A program made the translations under genes and the position numbers. Shown one piece after another: positions 36,028 through 45,445 of a DNA stretch of 64,000 nucleotides (position 1 is its first letter; each line of letters starts with the position of its first letter). The notes beneath the pieces are model-generated. The model had not been told where the DNA came from, made no database searches, and saw only the letters and a list, made by a program, of their open reading frames with translations. This DNA is from Pseudomonas capeferrum (lineage in GTDB: Bacteria; Pseudomonadota; Gammaproteobacteria; Pseudomonadales; Pseudomonadaceae), in assembly GCF_013523055.1 (NCBI RefSeq), contig NZ_JAAMQM010000020.1, positions 1 to 64,000 of the forward strand, in the 5' to 3' direction.

Positions 36028-37526
36028 CAGAAACGCTCCAGTTCGGGAAACGGTAGCTGACCCATATGCACGTGCATGGCACCGAACTCGGCGCAACGGT
36101 GCAGGGTCGGAATGTTCTTGCCGGGATTGAGCAGTCCCGTGGGATCGAACGCTGCCTTGATGCCATGGAACAAGGTGATTTCATCGGCATTGAACTGTGC
36201 GCACATCTGGTTGATTTTCTCCCGTCCCACGCCGTGTTCGCCGGTGATGCTGCCGCCTACCGCCACGCACAGCTCGAGGATCCGGCCGCCCAGGGCTTCC
36301 GCGCGCTCCAGTTCGCCGGGCCGGTTGGCATCGAACAGGATCAGTGGATGCATGTTGCCGTCACCGGCATGGAAGACATTGGCCACCCGCAGGCCGTATT
36401 CGACCGAAAGCGTGGCGATACCTTGCAGCACGCCAGGCAGCTCGCGGCGAGGGATGGTCCCGTCCATGCAGTAATAGTCAGGCGACAGCCGTCCCACGGC
36501 GGGAAACGCGTTCTTGCGCCCCGCCCAGAAGCGCACGCGTTCGGCCTCGTCACGGGCCAACCGAACTTCCGTGGCGCCGGCCTGCTCCAGCACCTGGCCG
36601 ACACGTCGGCAATCGTCATGAACGTCCGCCTCCACGCCGTCGAGCTCGCAAAGCAGGATCGCGGCGGCGTCGACCGGGTAGCCGGCGTGGATGAAGTCCT
36701 CGGCGGCGCGGATCGCCAGGTTGTCCATCATTTCCAGGCCGCCGGGGATGATGCCCGCGGCAATGATATCCGCCACCGCCCGCCCCGCTCTCTCCACCGA
36801 GTCGAAGGCCGCCAGCAGCACCTTGGCCACTTGCGGCTTGGGCAGCAACTTGACCGTCACTTCGGTAACGATGCCGAGCATGCCTTCGGACCCTGTGAAC
36901 AGCGCGAGCAGGTCGAAGCCAGGCGAATCGAGGGCCTCGGAGCCCAACGTCATCGCTTCGCCTTCGACCGTGAGAATGTCTACCTTGAGCAGGTTGTGAA
37001 CGGTCAGCCCGTACTTGAGGCAATGCACGCCACCGGCATTCTCGGCGACATTGCCGCCGATCGAGCAGGCGATCTGGGAAGACGGGTCCGGTGCGTAATA
37101 GAGGCCATAGGGCGCGGCGGTCTGAGAAATCGCCAGGTTGCGCACCCCAGGCTGGACCCGCGCGAAACGGCCCTCGGGGCTGATCTCGAGGATACGGTTG
37201 AAGCGCGCCATGACCAGCAGGACACCTTGGCGTAGCGGCAAGGCACCCCCGGACAGCCCGGTTCCCGCCCCTCTGGCGACCACCGGGACCCGCTGCGCAT
37301 GGCACAGCCTGAGCAAGGCCTGGACCTGGTCGATGCGCTCCGGCAATGCGACCAGCATCGGCGTGGTGCGGTAGGCGGAGAGGCCATCGCATTCGTAGGG
37401 GCGCAGGTCTTCGTCGCGGTGCAGGATGTCCAGGTCGGGCATCCGCTCGCGCAGGCTTGCGAGCAGGGCCGCTTTATCCACCTTGGGCAGCTCACCGTCC
37501 ACGCGCTCGTCATACAGGATATTCAT
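36027..37526 (-). CDS. glcD: Glycolate oxidase FAD subunit
   Basis: A 499-residue FAD-linked 2-hydroxyacid dehydrogenase. The PCMH-type FAD domain shows VVARGAGTGLSGGALPLRQG near residue 82 and CSIGGNVAENAGGVHCLKYG near residue 150. The C-terminal domain has VFHAGDGNMHPLIL and GGSITGEHGVGREK, both typical of GlcD and D-lactate dehydrogenase relatives. It heads a three-gene operon. The usual glcC regulator and glcG are absent here. Whether glycolate is the real substrate cannot be told from sequence. Confidence 0.94.
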   Translation of the reverse strand: MNILYDERVDGELPKVDKAALLASLRERMPDLDILHRDEDLRPYECDGLSAYRTTPMLVALPERIDQVQALLRLCHAQRVPVVARGAGTGLSGGALPLRQGVLLVMARFNRILEISPEGRFARVQPGVRNLAISQTAAPYGLYYAPDPSSQIACSIGGNVAENAGGVHCLKYGLTVHNLLKVDILTVEGEAMTLGSEALDSPGFDLLALFTGSEGMLGIVTEVTVKLLPKPQVAKVLLAAFDSVERAGRAVADIIAAGIIPGGLEMMDNLAIRAAEDFIHAGYPVDAAAILLCELDGVEADVHDDCRRVGQVLEQAGATEVRLARDEAERVRFWAGRKNAFPAVGRLSPDYYCMDGTIPRRELPGVLQGIATLSVEYGLRVANVFHAGDGNMHPLILFDANRPGELERAEALGGRILELCVAVGGSITGEHGVGREKINQMCAQFNADEITLFHGIKAAFDPTGLLNPGKNIPTLHRCAEFGAMHVHMGQLPFPELERF

Positions 37527-37658
37527 GGCAGGCTCTTCATCTTGTTGTTATGGGATATGCCGCTACCGTGCCCCTTCATCATTGACCCGCTGGGGAAGAA
37601 CGTCCACCTGGATGTGCGGGAATCATCGGGCTCGCTTGATTGTTGCGGTGCCAGCTAG

Positions 37659-37743
37659 GGCCCATCGCGGGACAAGCCCGCTCACCACCGGGGCGCAGCG
37701 CCTGGATATAGGGTGGTGAGCGGGCTTGTTCCGCGACAGGGCC
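37659..37743. repeat. Paired REP elements upstream of glcD
   Basis: CGCGGGACAAGCCCGCTCAC at 37667-37686 and its inverted partner GTGAGCGGGCTTGTTCCGCG at 37716-37735 flank a 29-bp spacer. This is the same repeat family as at 26.4 kb with small sequence differences. Apart from the repeat, the 37527-37827 gap shows no gene. Confidence 0.82.
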
Positions 37744-37827
37744 TCAGCGAACGACGCCAAAACTATAGATCGATACAGGTGTCATTAGCGCTCTGTCCCC
37801 AATGTGGCTCAGGTGCCTGACGAGCCA

Positions 37828-39228
37828 TCATCCCCTCAGCCCTTCCAAACCAGCCGCCGCCGCCTCTCCCAGACGCGCCATATCCACGCCAAGTACCCGC
37901 CCGCCCCGCTTGAGCATCACGCCATCGGCAAACACCGTATCGACATGGGCCGGGCTCGCCGACTGGACAACGCTGGCTACTGGATCGGCTACCGGGAACA
38001 TGCCCAGCTGGCGTGCATCGATCAAGACCAGATCGGCCCGCTTGCCTGGTGTGATCGAGCCGATGACCCGGCCTAGGCCCATCGTATCCGCCGCGCCTTG
38101 GGTGGCCCAGTGCAGCACATCGCGGGCACTCATGCGCTGTTCGTCGCCTGTCATGCCGATGGCCAGGTTGAGGCTGGTCTGCATGAGCATGTAGGGGTTG
38201 GCGTTACCGCTCAGGACCAGTGTGTCGATACCCAGGCTGACCGGAATCTTCGCGCCATGCAGCGCCGCGACCGGGGCAAGGCCGTAACCGACGCGCATCT
38301 CGGTCAAGGGCGTGAGGCAGACCGATGCGCCACTGCCGGAGATACTGCGCAGATCGTGCTCATCGGCATGCGTGGCATGCACCAGTTGCACCGAGGGCCC
38401 GAGAACGCCTCGCTCGGCCAACTGCTGGATCGCCTTCTTCTCCTGCATCTCGCGGCTGACCGCGATATGCATCGACAGCGGTAGCTTGCGGGCATTGGCA
38501 AAGGCGAATTCGTCCTGCCAGATGGCCGCCTCGGTGCGTTCCGGGCCGCGTATGGCCAGGCCCAGGTCGATGCGCTCGTAGGCGCTGTCGCGCAACTGCC
38601 CCTGGACACGCTCGATGTCCTTGAAGTCCATGGCCGACCCCGCTGGCAGATCCTGGGCATAGCCGTACCACAACCGAGCACGCAGGCCGCTGGCTTTCAG
38701 TGCGCGCAATTCGGCCTGGGCGAATTCGGGGCTGCGCAGATTGTGCGACCAGCTATTGACCGTGGTGATGCCGGCATGGATGGCCTCGACCAGGCCCAGC
38801 CGTACGCCCAGCTCGGTCAGCTGGGCAGTGAACCGCTTGCTGGTGGCCAGTTGCGTCTTGAAAAAGGCTTCCCCGCCTGGCCGCGGCGCGCTGCTGCGCA
38901 GCAGGCTGTTCCAGAGGTGCCAGTGACCATCGATCAGGCCCGGGATCATGATCATGCCGCGGGCATCGAGCACTTCGGCACCCGTGGGATCGATCTCCCT
39001 GCCCACCGCCTTGATCCGCTCCTCGTCGATAAGCACATCGGCGTCCACCAGATCGCCGATAGCGGAGTCCATGCTGATGATCGTCGCGTGACGAATCAAG
39101 GTGCGCCCACGCTCGCGTCGAGGCGGCGTGCCGCTCTCGGCGGCCATGGCGGGCAGCACGAGCCCGGCCCCGATCATCGAACCCAGCTTGAGCAGCGTGC
39201 GGCGGGCAAATCCATTCTCTACAAGCAT
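37828..39228 (-). CDS. Tat-exported amidohydrolase (metal-dependent, cytosine deaminase/TRZ-ATZ-like)
   Basis: A 466-residue amidohydrolase. ARRTLLKLGSMIGAGLVLPA forms a twin-arginine-type leader. The metal-site motif PGLIDGHWHLWNS (HxH) is near residue 95, and HATHADEHDLRSI and SLGIDTLVLSGN carry the later metal-ligand His and Asp. The product is probably periplasmic, which is uncommon for cyclic amidohydrolases of this group. The start at 39228 follows TGGAGA and gives the complete leader. It lies 35 bp downstream of an M42 peptidase gene on the same strand, so the two may be one unit. The substrate is unknown. Confidence 0.85.
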   Translation of the reverse strand: MLVENGFARRTLLKLGSMIGAGLVLPAMAAESGTPPRRERGRTLIRHATIISMDSAIGDLVDADVLIDEERIKAVGREIDPTGAEVLDARGMIMIPGLIDGHWHLWNSLLRSSAPRPGGEAFFKTQLATSKRFTAQLTELGVRLGLVEAIHAGITTVNSWSHNLRSPEFAQAELRALKASGLRARLWYGYAQDLPAGSAMDFKDIERVQGQLRDSAYERIDLGLAIRGPERTEAAIWQDEFAFANARKLPLSMHIAVSREMQEKKAIQQLAERGVLGPSVQLVHATHADEHDLRSISGSGASVCLTPLTEMRVGYGLAPVAALHGAKIPVSLGIDTLVLSGNANPYMLMQTSLNLAIGMTGDEQRMSARDVLHWATQGAADTMGLGRVIGSITPGKRADLVLIDARQLGMFPVADPVASVVQSASPAHVDTVFADGVMLKRGGRVLGVDMARLGEAAAAGLEGLRG

Positions 39229-39263
39229 GCGTATTCTCCATGAGGTCGCTTCAGAGATTGCGG

Positions 39264-40331
39264 CTACTTGTCGGCGCCGACGCCATCGGGCCTCAGCAGA
39301 TACTCGGTAAGCGTGGCCGCGCAGGCCGTGATTCCTTCTGCCAGGACCATCTCGAAACCGTGGGTGTTTTCGGTGGGAATCGCCAGGCACCCGGCACGGG
39401 CGGCGATGCCCATGCTCATCACGGCACTGGCATCGGAGGCGAAATCGACCAGCAAGGCCGATTGCGGCTCGTGGCCGGCACGGCGGCTGGCCTCGAGAAG
39501 CGCCTGGACGACCGATCGCGTGTAGTAGCCCTTCTGGTCACCGGTGTTGATGATCGGGTCTGCCGACAAGGTCGTCCCGTACTCTTCCAGGACCGGTCCG
39601 ACTTCCACTGCGATCGTCGTGTCCCCCGGCAAGCGCGAAGCGGCATACATGGCGCCGGCATTGGATTCCTCTTCCAGCGTCGTGAAGACGAACCAGGCAT
39701 TCTGGGCCAGCTCGGCGCGCCGCTGGTGAATGCGGCGCGCTGCATCCAGCACGGCGGTCATGGGCGCGCGATCGTCCAGGAAATGCGCGGCGATGGCGTC
39801 GCCGACCCTGAACGAGGCGCGCCAGTGCCGACTGAGCACCACCCGCGTGCCGGGTCGAATGCCTTGTTCGGTCAGGGCCTCGCGCGTCATCCGCGTGACG
39901 ACATGGACGTCCTTCCATTGCACGTCACCGGCCAGCACGTCGCGGCCACCGCTGGTCTGGCCGCTGTTGTGCATGGAGCCATAGGACAATACCCCGGGCA
40001 ACGGATCGCGATCGCCGAGTATATCGACCGGGCACACACCGAAGCAGATGGGCTGCGCGCCACCGAGCGCCACTACTTCCAAGGTGCCATCGTCCTTGAC
40101 GTTCTTGACGATCATGGCGATTTCGTCGAGATGAGCCATGACTCGGATGGCATCCTCTGGATCGCTGTCGGGTGCGCCGCGAATCAGCCCAAGGACGTTG
40201 CCGGCACGGTCGACGGATACTTCGTCGCAGTAGCGCTCCAGCTCTCGCTTGCAGATGGAACGGACCTCGTCCTCCTGGCCACCCGGACCTCGGGCCAGTA
40301 GCAATTCGTCCAGCAGCGGTTCGATCTCCAT
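39264..40331 (-). CDS. M42-family metallo-aminopeptidase
   Basis: A 355-residue M42 (glutamyl/deblocking aminopeptidase-like) enzyme. GPGGQEDEVRSI opens it. VMAHLDEIAMIV gives the first metal His/Asp, VGDAIAAHFLDDRAP the bridging Asp, FVFTTLEEESNAGAMYA the catalytic Glu pair, VEVGPV the next ligand and ENTHGFEMV the last His. There is no signal peptide, so it is cytoplasmic. Next to the exported amidohydrolase it may act on a released amide or peptide, which is inference. Confidence 0.9.
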   Translation of the reverse strand: MEIEPLLDELLLARGPGGQEDEVRSICKRELERYCDEVSVDRAGNVLGLIRGAPDSDPEDAIRVMAHLDEIAMIVKNVKDDGTLEVVALGGAQPICFGVCPVDILGDRDPLPGVLSYGSMHNSGQTSGGRDVLAGDVQWKDVHVVTRMTREALTEQGIRPGTRVVLSRHWRASFRVGDAIAAHFLDDRAPMTAVLDAARRIHQRRAELAQNAWFVFTTLEEESNAGAMYAASRLPGDTTIAVEVGPVLEEYGTTLSADPIINTGDQKGYYTRSVVQALLEASRRAGHEPQSALLVDFASDASAVMSMGIAARAGCLAIPTENTHGFEMVLAEGITACAATLTEYLLRPDGVGADK

Positions 40332-40465
40332 GTCTCCAGTCCTCGATGTTCAGCGTGGACATCGATAGACCCGGACACGACAGCGCTGTTCAGGGCAATC
40401 GAGGTTGGCTTGTTTCGGGAAGGGGATGAATGCAGGAAATCGCGGGGGGGACTACAAGACGGCAA

Positions 40466-40491
40466 GGATACCCGCACCGCTGCGGGTATCC
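40466..40491 (-). terminator. Terminator of the dehydrogenase/cytochrome operon
   Basis: A GGATACCCGCA / TGCGGGTATCC stem of 11 bp with a 4-base loop, 15 bases after the cytochrome stop codon on the minus strand. It is followed by a weakly T-rich TTGCCGTCTTG. Confidence 0.65.
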
Positions 40492-40505
40492 CTGATGTCG
40501 TACGA

Positions 40506-41882
40506 CTATTGGGCTTCGGAGGCTTCCAGTGTCCTTTCGCCGACCGGGTCATGACTCAGCAACGAACGAACCTTGCGCACCTGCTCGGCATCGACCGCCG
40601 AGGCGCCGTTCGACCAGCCTTGACGCAGGAAGCTGGCCAGTTCGGCAACCTCCGAATCATCCAGGCGCTTGGCGAAGCCGGGCATCGGCAGTATCGACGG
40701 GGAACGCTCGGTGGACGGCGTCTGTGCTCCGGCCAGAATCACGTGGATCAACGCCGATGGGTTGTCGGCGTTGACCACCGAAGCGCCATCCAGCCTCGGG
40801 AAGACATGAGAAGCCCCACCGCCCGAAACGAAGTGACAGGCGTTGCAGTTATCCACGTACAGACGCTCGCCCAGGGTCAGGTCCTTGGCCGCTGTCAGCT
40901 TGTCGCTGGTCGCGGTGCTGCGCTCGGGCTGGTGTCGGTAGGCCCGCTCGGTGTCTGCCTCGAGTGACTTCAGGTAAGCGGCCATCGCCTGCAGATCCTC
41001 ATCGGTCATGTGCGAGGTGCTGTTGGCGACGACGTCCTTCATTTCCCCGGCGACCGAAGCCATGCGGTTGCGTCCGCTGCCCAGGTACTCGACGAGGTCT
41101 TCCTGGGACCAGTGTTCGATTCCACGAATGGCAGGCACTGCCCATTCATTGAGTTCCGCACCGGCCAGATAGGTGGAGCTTTGCTCATCGAGCCCCTTTT
41201 CCTGCATGGTCAGTGCCCGCGGCGTGTGGCAGGAGCCGCAGTGGCCCAGGCCCTGGACAAGGTAGGCACCACGCGCGATGCGTGCGTCATCCGTGGTCGC
41301 GGTTTGTGCATCGGCGCCGGCGGAAGCTTGCGGTGCCGGCGAGAACAGGCTGCGCCAGTAGGCCAGAGGCCAGCGGATCGACAGCGGCCAGGGAATGTCA
41401 TTGGCTTTGTTCTTCTGCTCGACCGGCGCCACACCCTTCATGAAGTAGGCGTAAAGCGCCTGCAGGTCCGCATCGGTGGTCTTTGCGTAGGACGGATAAG
41501 GCATCGCCGGATACAGCGCGCTGCCATCGTGACCGATGCCCCTGCGCATCGCGCGTTCGAACTCGCCGTAGGTCCAGCGACCGATACCCGTCGCCTGATC
41601 CGGCGTGATATTGGTCGAGTAGATGGTGCCGATCGGCGACTCGATGCCCAATCCGCCAGCGAAGGCCTTGCCACCTTCATGGCTGGTGTGACAAGCCACG
41701 CAGTCACCGACCCGGGCGAGATACTCGCCCTTGCGCACCAGTTCAGGGGTGACCTGCTGGGTGAGCTGGGCGCTCGCATCGCCCGAGCGGTTCAGCACGA
41801 AGCTGATCGCCCAGGCCAGCAAGGCAATGACCACGCCTGCGATCAGGACGATGAGCAGCAAGGAACGGGATCTGGATTTCAT
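40506..41882 (-). CDS. Membrane-anchored triheme cytochrome c (gluconate/alcohol dehydrogenase type)
   Basis: A 458-residue cytochrome with an N-terminal membrane anchor (LLLIVLIAGVVIALLAWAIS) and three CxxCH haem sites: CVACH (about residue 61), CGSCH (about 217) and CNACH (about 347). This matches the cytochrome subunit of three-component sugar/alcohol dehydrogenases, which passes electrons to ubiquinone. AAGGAG stands seven bases before the ATG at 41882; the GTG two codons upstream is too close to it. It is the third gene of the operon. Confidence 0.93.
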   Translation of the reverse strand: MKSRSRSLLLIVLIAGVVIALLAWAISFVLNRSGDASAQLTQQVTPELVRKGEYLARVGDCVACHTSHEGGKAFAGGLGIESPIGTIYSTNITPDQATGIGRWTYGEFERAMRRGIGHDGSALYPAMPYPSYAKTTDADLQALYAYFMKGVAPVEQKNKANDIPWPLSIRWPLAYWRSLFSPAPQASAGADAQTATTDDARIARGAYLVQGLGHCGSCHTPRALTMQEKGLDEQSSTYLAGAELNEWAVPAIRGIEHWSQEDLVEYLGSGRNRMASVAGEMKDVVANSTSHMTDEDLQAMAAYLKSLEADTERAYRHQPERSTATSDKLTAAKDLTLGERLYVDNCNACHFVSGGGASHVFPRLDGASVVNADNPSALIHVILAGAQTPSTERSPSILPMPGFAKRLDDSEVAELASFLRQGWSNGASAVDAEQVRKVRSLLSHDPVGERTLEASEAQ

Positions 41883-41893
41883 CTTCACGCTCC

Positions 41894-43663
41894 TTATGCC
41901 TGAACCAGCGGGCCAGGGTTTTTCAGGTACTGTTCCTTGATGGCCTGGGCCGAGAACAGGGTCAATGCGCCGATCAACGCGGTGGGGTTGGCCTGGAAGT
42001 TCTGCGGGAAGGCGTTACCACCCGGTACGAACACGTTGTGTACGTCCCAGCTCTGCAGGTAGCGGTTGAGCGCGCTGGTTTCCGGTGAATCGCCCATGAT
42101 CGCCCCGCCCACGTTGTGGGTAGAGACGTATTTGGTGATATCCCAGTGCGAATCCATGGACAGGAAGCTTTCGCTGAAGCTGTCCGGGCCGAGCTCCTTG
42201 GTGATGTCCCTGACGATGCCGCGCAGGTACTGCTGCAGTTTCAGCTCGTTCTGTCTCCAGTCGAAGGTGATGCGCAGCAGGGGCTGGCCCCACGGGTCCT
42301 TGTAGGTAGGATCGAGATCGACGTAGTGCTCGCGGTAGGACATGCAGCCGGTGGAGATGCTGATCTTCATCGAGTGGCCGTACCAGTCGTTCATGCTCTC
42401 TTTCCAGCCCTGGCCCCATTCCGGCGTGCCGGCGGGCAACGCGGTGCCGATCGGCGTACCGGTGGCCTGGGAGCTGTGGATCTTGGCACCGCCGATGACA
42501 CCCAGCGACGGTCCATCGAAGTTGCCTGGCGAGATGTCGTTGAACATCTGCCCGGTGGCCCCGGCAGTGGCGAACGGGTTGAACTGTTTGTCCTTGAAAA
42601 ACAGGGTATTGCCACCGACGCTGAGGAACGCGTAGTTGCGGCCGATGGTGCCCTTGCCCGTCAGCGGATCGTACGGCTTGCCGATACCCGACAGCAGCAT
42701 CAGGCGCACGTTGACGAACTGGAAGCCCGCCAGGACGACGATCTTGGCGGGCTGGAAGACTTCGTTGCCCTGGGCGTCGGCGTAGGTCACGCCCTTGGCT
42801 GTCTTGCCATCGGCATGCAGGTCGACCCGCAGCACGTTGGCGTTGGTGCGGTAGGAGAAATTCTCCATGCGCTTGAGCGAATCCAGCACCGCCGTCTGCG
42901 GCGAGGCCTTGGAATAGTTCAGGCAGGGGTACTTGCTGCAGTAGCCGCAGTAGTTGCACGGCGCGATCTGGTTGCCATAGGGGTTCTTCCACGCCTGCGA
43001 GACGTTCGCCGAGGGGTTGGGGAACGGGTGGTAGCCCAGCTTGCGCGCGGCATCGGCGAACATCGTGTTGTTGAGCGTGTCTTTCAACGCGGGCAACGGG
43101 AAGGGACTGGAACGCGGGCCCTCGAAAGGATCGCCGCCCTCGATGATGCGCCCCTGCAGGTTGCCGGTGTTGCCGGACAGACCGCAGATCTTGTCGAACT
43201 TGTCCAGGTACGGCTCGATCTCCTCCCAGGTGAAGGGGTAGTCGCCGATCTGCATGCCCTCCTCCAGCTGACCTCGGGTGTAGGCCTGATCCGCGTAGGT
43301 CTTGAGCTTGATATCGGTAGGGGTAGGACGAATGAGTACGCCCGTCCAGTGCAGCCCGGAACCGCCGACGCCGGTGCCGGGGACGAAGGCGCCCCACTGA
43401 CGGGTCGGCAGCGCGGTGTCGCGCATGCTGTGACGCACGGTCAAGGCGCCATCCTTCGGCGTAACCATGATCTTGTTGCGTACGCCATAAGCATACTGGT
43501 CGGCCGGTTTCGGGTAGGTGAAATCGGCGTTGTTGCGGTCCTCGCCGCGCTCCAGGGCGCGGACCTTGAGGCCGGCCTGCGCGAGCTCGATGCTCATCAG
43601 AGAGCCTGTCCAGCCTAGGCCGACGACGACTACATCGACTTCGTCATTGGTTATGTTCGACAT
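41894..43663 (-). CDS. GMC-type flavoprotein dehydrogenase, large subunit (gluconate 2-dehydrogenase-like)
   Basis: A 589-residue FAD enzyme. VDVVVVGLGWTGSLMSIELA binds FAD at the N-terminus, GAFVPGTGVGGSGLHWTGVL follows, and CNYCGYCSKYPCLNYSKASP forms a Cys-rich region typical of gluconate, 2-ketogluconate and sorbitol dehydrogenase large subunits. The C-terminal STHNVGGAIMGDSPETSALN carries the catalytic His/Asn region. It would act in the periplasm, exported with the Tat-signal subunit 3 encoded just upstream. Gluconate, ketogluconate or another polyol are all possible. Confidence 0.92.
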   Translation of the reverse strand: MSNITNDEVDVVVVGLGWTGSLMSIELAQAGLKVRALERGEDRNNADFTYPKPADQYAYGVRNKIMVTPKDGALTVRHSMRDTALPTRQWGAFVPGTGVGGSGLHWTGVLIRPTPTDIKLKTYADQAYTRGQLEEGMQIGDYPFTWEEIEPYLDKFDKICGLSGNTGNLQGRIIEGGDPFEGPRSSPFPLPALKDTLNNTMFADAARKLGYHPFPNPSANVSQAWKNPYGNQIAPCNYCGYCSKYPCLNYSKASPQTAVLDSLKRMENFSYRTNANVLRVDLHADGKTAKGVTYADAQGNEVFQPAKIVVLAGFQFVNVRLMLLSGIGKPYDPLTGKGTIGRNYAFLSVGGNTLFFKDKQFNPFATAGATGQMFNDISPGNFDGPSLGVIGGAKIHSSQATGTPIGTALPAGTPEWGQGWKESMNDWYGHSMKISISTGCMSYREHYVDLDPTYKDPWGQPLLRITFDWRQNELKLQQYLRGIVRDITKELGPDSFSESFLSMDSHWDITKYVSTHNVGGAIMGDSPETSALNRYLQSWDVHNVFVPGGNAFPQNFQANPTALIGALTLFSAQAIKEQYLKNPGPLVQA

Positions 43664-43697
43664 AAGAAACCTGCTTGCTTGATGCATTGCGAATGGA

Positions 43698-44417
43698 TCA
43701 GCCGCGATCGCCGCTGAGACTGACCGGCCCAAGTGGGTACTGGACGTTGTGCTGTGCCACCCATTCCAGGTAGCTGGCACGCGCGCCCGGGAAGCCGATG
43801 GCGATCCAGGCCTTCATTCCCTTGTTGCCGCCATAGATCGGGTCGGCCAGGTAGCCCTGCCGGGTATGGTTGAGCAACTCGGAGAAGAACGGCTTGGAGG
43901 TCAGGATGTCCTCGCCATAGGCGGTGAAATTCACCTCTCCGGCCTGGACCTTCTTGAGCACATCGTCCTGGGCGGCGGGATCGAGCAATGCGAAACGCTG
44001 ACGGTGCGTGTCCTGGCACCATGCCTCGATGGCAGCGATGCTCTTGCGGTAGATCTGCTGGGGCAGGAAAGGCAGCTGGTAACCCAGGGTGGCGGGCGCA
44101 TTCACGTCGAACGGCCCCTCCAGGTAGATCTCGCTGCCCAGGTCGCTGGCCAGCTGCTGGTCGATGAAGATCGGCACGTTGGTTTCCAGCGCGCCCGGGC
44201 CACGGCCTTCACCCGGAATCAACCGATCGCAGGCCGACATGATGAACGTCCATTCAGCGGGGCTGAAGAAGGTCGGGGTATAGGCTTCAAGGCTCGGGGC
44301 TATCATTTCCGCGGCCACGGCCGCACTGAGCCCTTTCATGGTCACGCCCAGCGCAGGGAGGGCGATCAGTGAAGAAAGCAGAAACTTTCTTCGCGAGGTT
44401 TGCTTGGACAACAACAT
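43698..44417 (-). CDS. Gluconate 2-dehydrogenase subunit 3 (gamma, Tat leader)
   Basis: A 239-residue small subunit with a twin-arginine leader (SRRKFLLSSLIALPALGVTM). The family blocks FFSPAEWTFIMSACDRLIPG, PIFIDQQLASDLGSEIYLEG and KAWIAIGFPGARASYLEWV follow. It probably piggy-backs the leaderless flavoprotein through the Tat pore. It is the first gene of the operon gamma-flavoprotein-cytochrome. Confidence 0.92.
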   Translation of the reverse strand: MLLSKQTSRRKFLLSSLIALPALGVTMKGLSAAVAAEMIAPSLEAYTPTFFSPAEWTFIMSACDRLIPGEGRGPGALETNVPIFIDQQLASDLGSEIYLEGPFDVNAPATLGYQLPFLPQQIYRKSIAAIEAWCQDTHRQRFALLDPAAQDDVLKKVQAGEVNFTAYGEDILTSKPFFSELLNHTRQGYLADPIYGGNKGMKAWIAIGFPGARASYLEWVAQHNVQYPLGPVSLSGDRG

Positions 44418-44878
44418 GTAGGTTCACCTATGACTACTCACAAGGAAACCCGGATGACGCAAGGCAAGGGCCGAGCGTTCTAACGCTGTATCGACCTGAT
44501 GCAGTCCCTTGGCGACAGCCGAATTGCCCACGAGGGCACATTGATCGACTGCCCAGGTTCCAGAACGTTCAGGTTGAAACGAACGATGCCATGACGTGGG
44601 GAAAAACATGCAGACCGAAGTCGGCACCGCCATCGTTGCGCGAAGCGCAGGCCGGAACAGGGGATGGCAAGCCTGGCTGGCTGCTCTTTTTATGCTGGGC
44701 TGGCATCAGGGCGTCCGTACCGAATTCGGAACGGAAACAGCGTCGAGGGGTGCGATACTTTCAGTATCATCTGCTCATCACGGGCCTTGAATGGTAACAG
44801 CTTCGCCAGCGGAAGTAACAAAGCATTACAAGATTGAGTTAATCAGGCAGGTTGTCGCAGGCTCTATCGGCTCCGGCG
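44418..44878. other. Intergenic region upstream of the dehydrogenase operon
   Basis: No convincing gene is seen on either strand. The region presumably holds the operon promoter on the minus strand. A 64-codon open frame at 44596-44790 has no family-like features and is probably chance. Confidence 0.4.
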
Positions 44879-45406
44879 CTACCAGCCGAACGTCTGCTCG
44901 ATCGCACTGCGATAGGGTGTCCGGATCTGTGGGGGTACTCGCTGGATATAGCGCTTGGCATGCTCCAGCGCATCCCCTGTGAGACTACCGAGATACTCGA
45001 TGACATCAACCTGCGAAGGCATTCTGTTTTCGATATTTGCGTAGCGCGGCGGCAAGGCGGTCCACACCACGGCATCGAGTTCACGAGCAGCCGCCCATCG
45101 GCCGAGGACGCCTTGGTCGTCTTCACGGACAATCAGCGAGCCGATAGCGTCGCCGCGGTGTGCCGGTATCTGCTCGCGCGCTTTCAGGGTTTGGCATGCC
45201 TCGGCCAGATCGGCGCTGGCGAGCACGGCCCAGTACACCGGCAGCGGCGATGTGGTGAGGCAGATCGCCGTGGCCAGCTCGCTGCCATCCGCCACGCGGC
45301 AGAACTCTACGGGCACGTGCGGCCCGTCCTCATGCCACGGGCCGACGACTTCCAGCGGTTCCGGCTTCCAGATCAATGAGCCCCATCCCAGACACGCGAT
45401 CTTCAT
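44879..45406 (-). CDS. Small gamma-glutamylcyclotransferase-like protein
   Basis: A 175-residue conserved protein starting MKIACLGWGSLIWKPEPLEV. The [LF]G[YW]GSLIW start and later VVWTALPPRYANIE are reminiscent of the gamma-glutamylcyclotransferase fold. I recognise it as a conserved hypothetical of Pseudomonas and cannot assign a reaction. It is cytoplasmic with no signal, 39 bp upstream of a DUF2188 gene in the other coordinate direction and on the same strand. Confidence 0.72.
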   Translation of the reverse strand: MKIACLGWGSLIWKPEPLEVVGPWHEDGPHVPVEFCRVADGSELATAICLTTSPLPVYWAVLASADLAEACQTLKAREQIPAHRGDAIGSLIVREDDQGVLGRWAAARELDAVVWTALPPRYANIENRMPSQVDVIEYLGSLTGDALEHAKRYIQRVPPQIRTPYRSAIEQTFGW

Positions 45407-45445
45407 GCTGTCCTTGCCATTTTCGTGAACGCGAGCCGCATCGGG

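Noticed and set aside
42116..43618. 500-codon open frame opposite the GMC dehydrogenase
   Set aside because: It is an antisense shadow; the minus-strand gene has full FAD and Cys-rich motifs.
44596..44790. 64-codon ORF in the 44.4-44.9 kb gap
   Set aside because: No ribosome site consistent with the start and no protein-like pattern.
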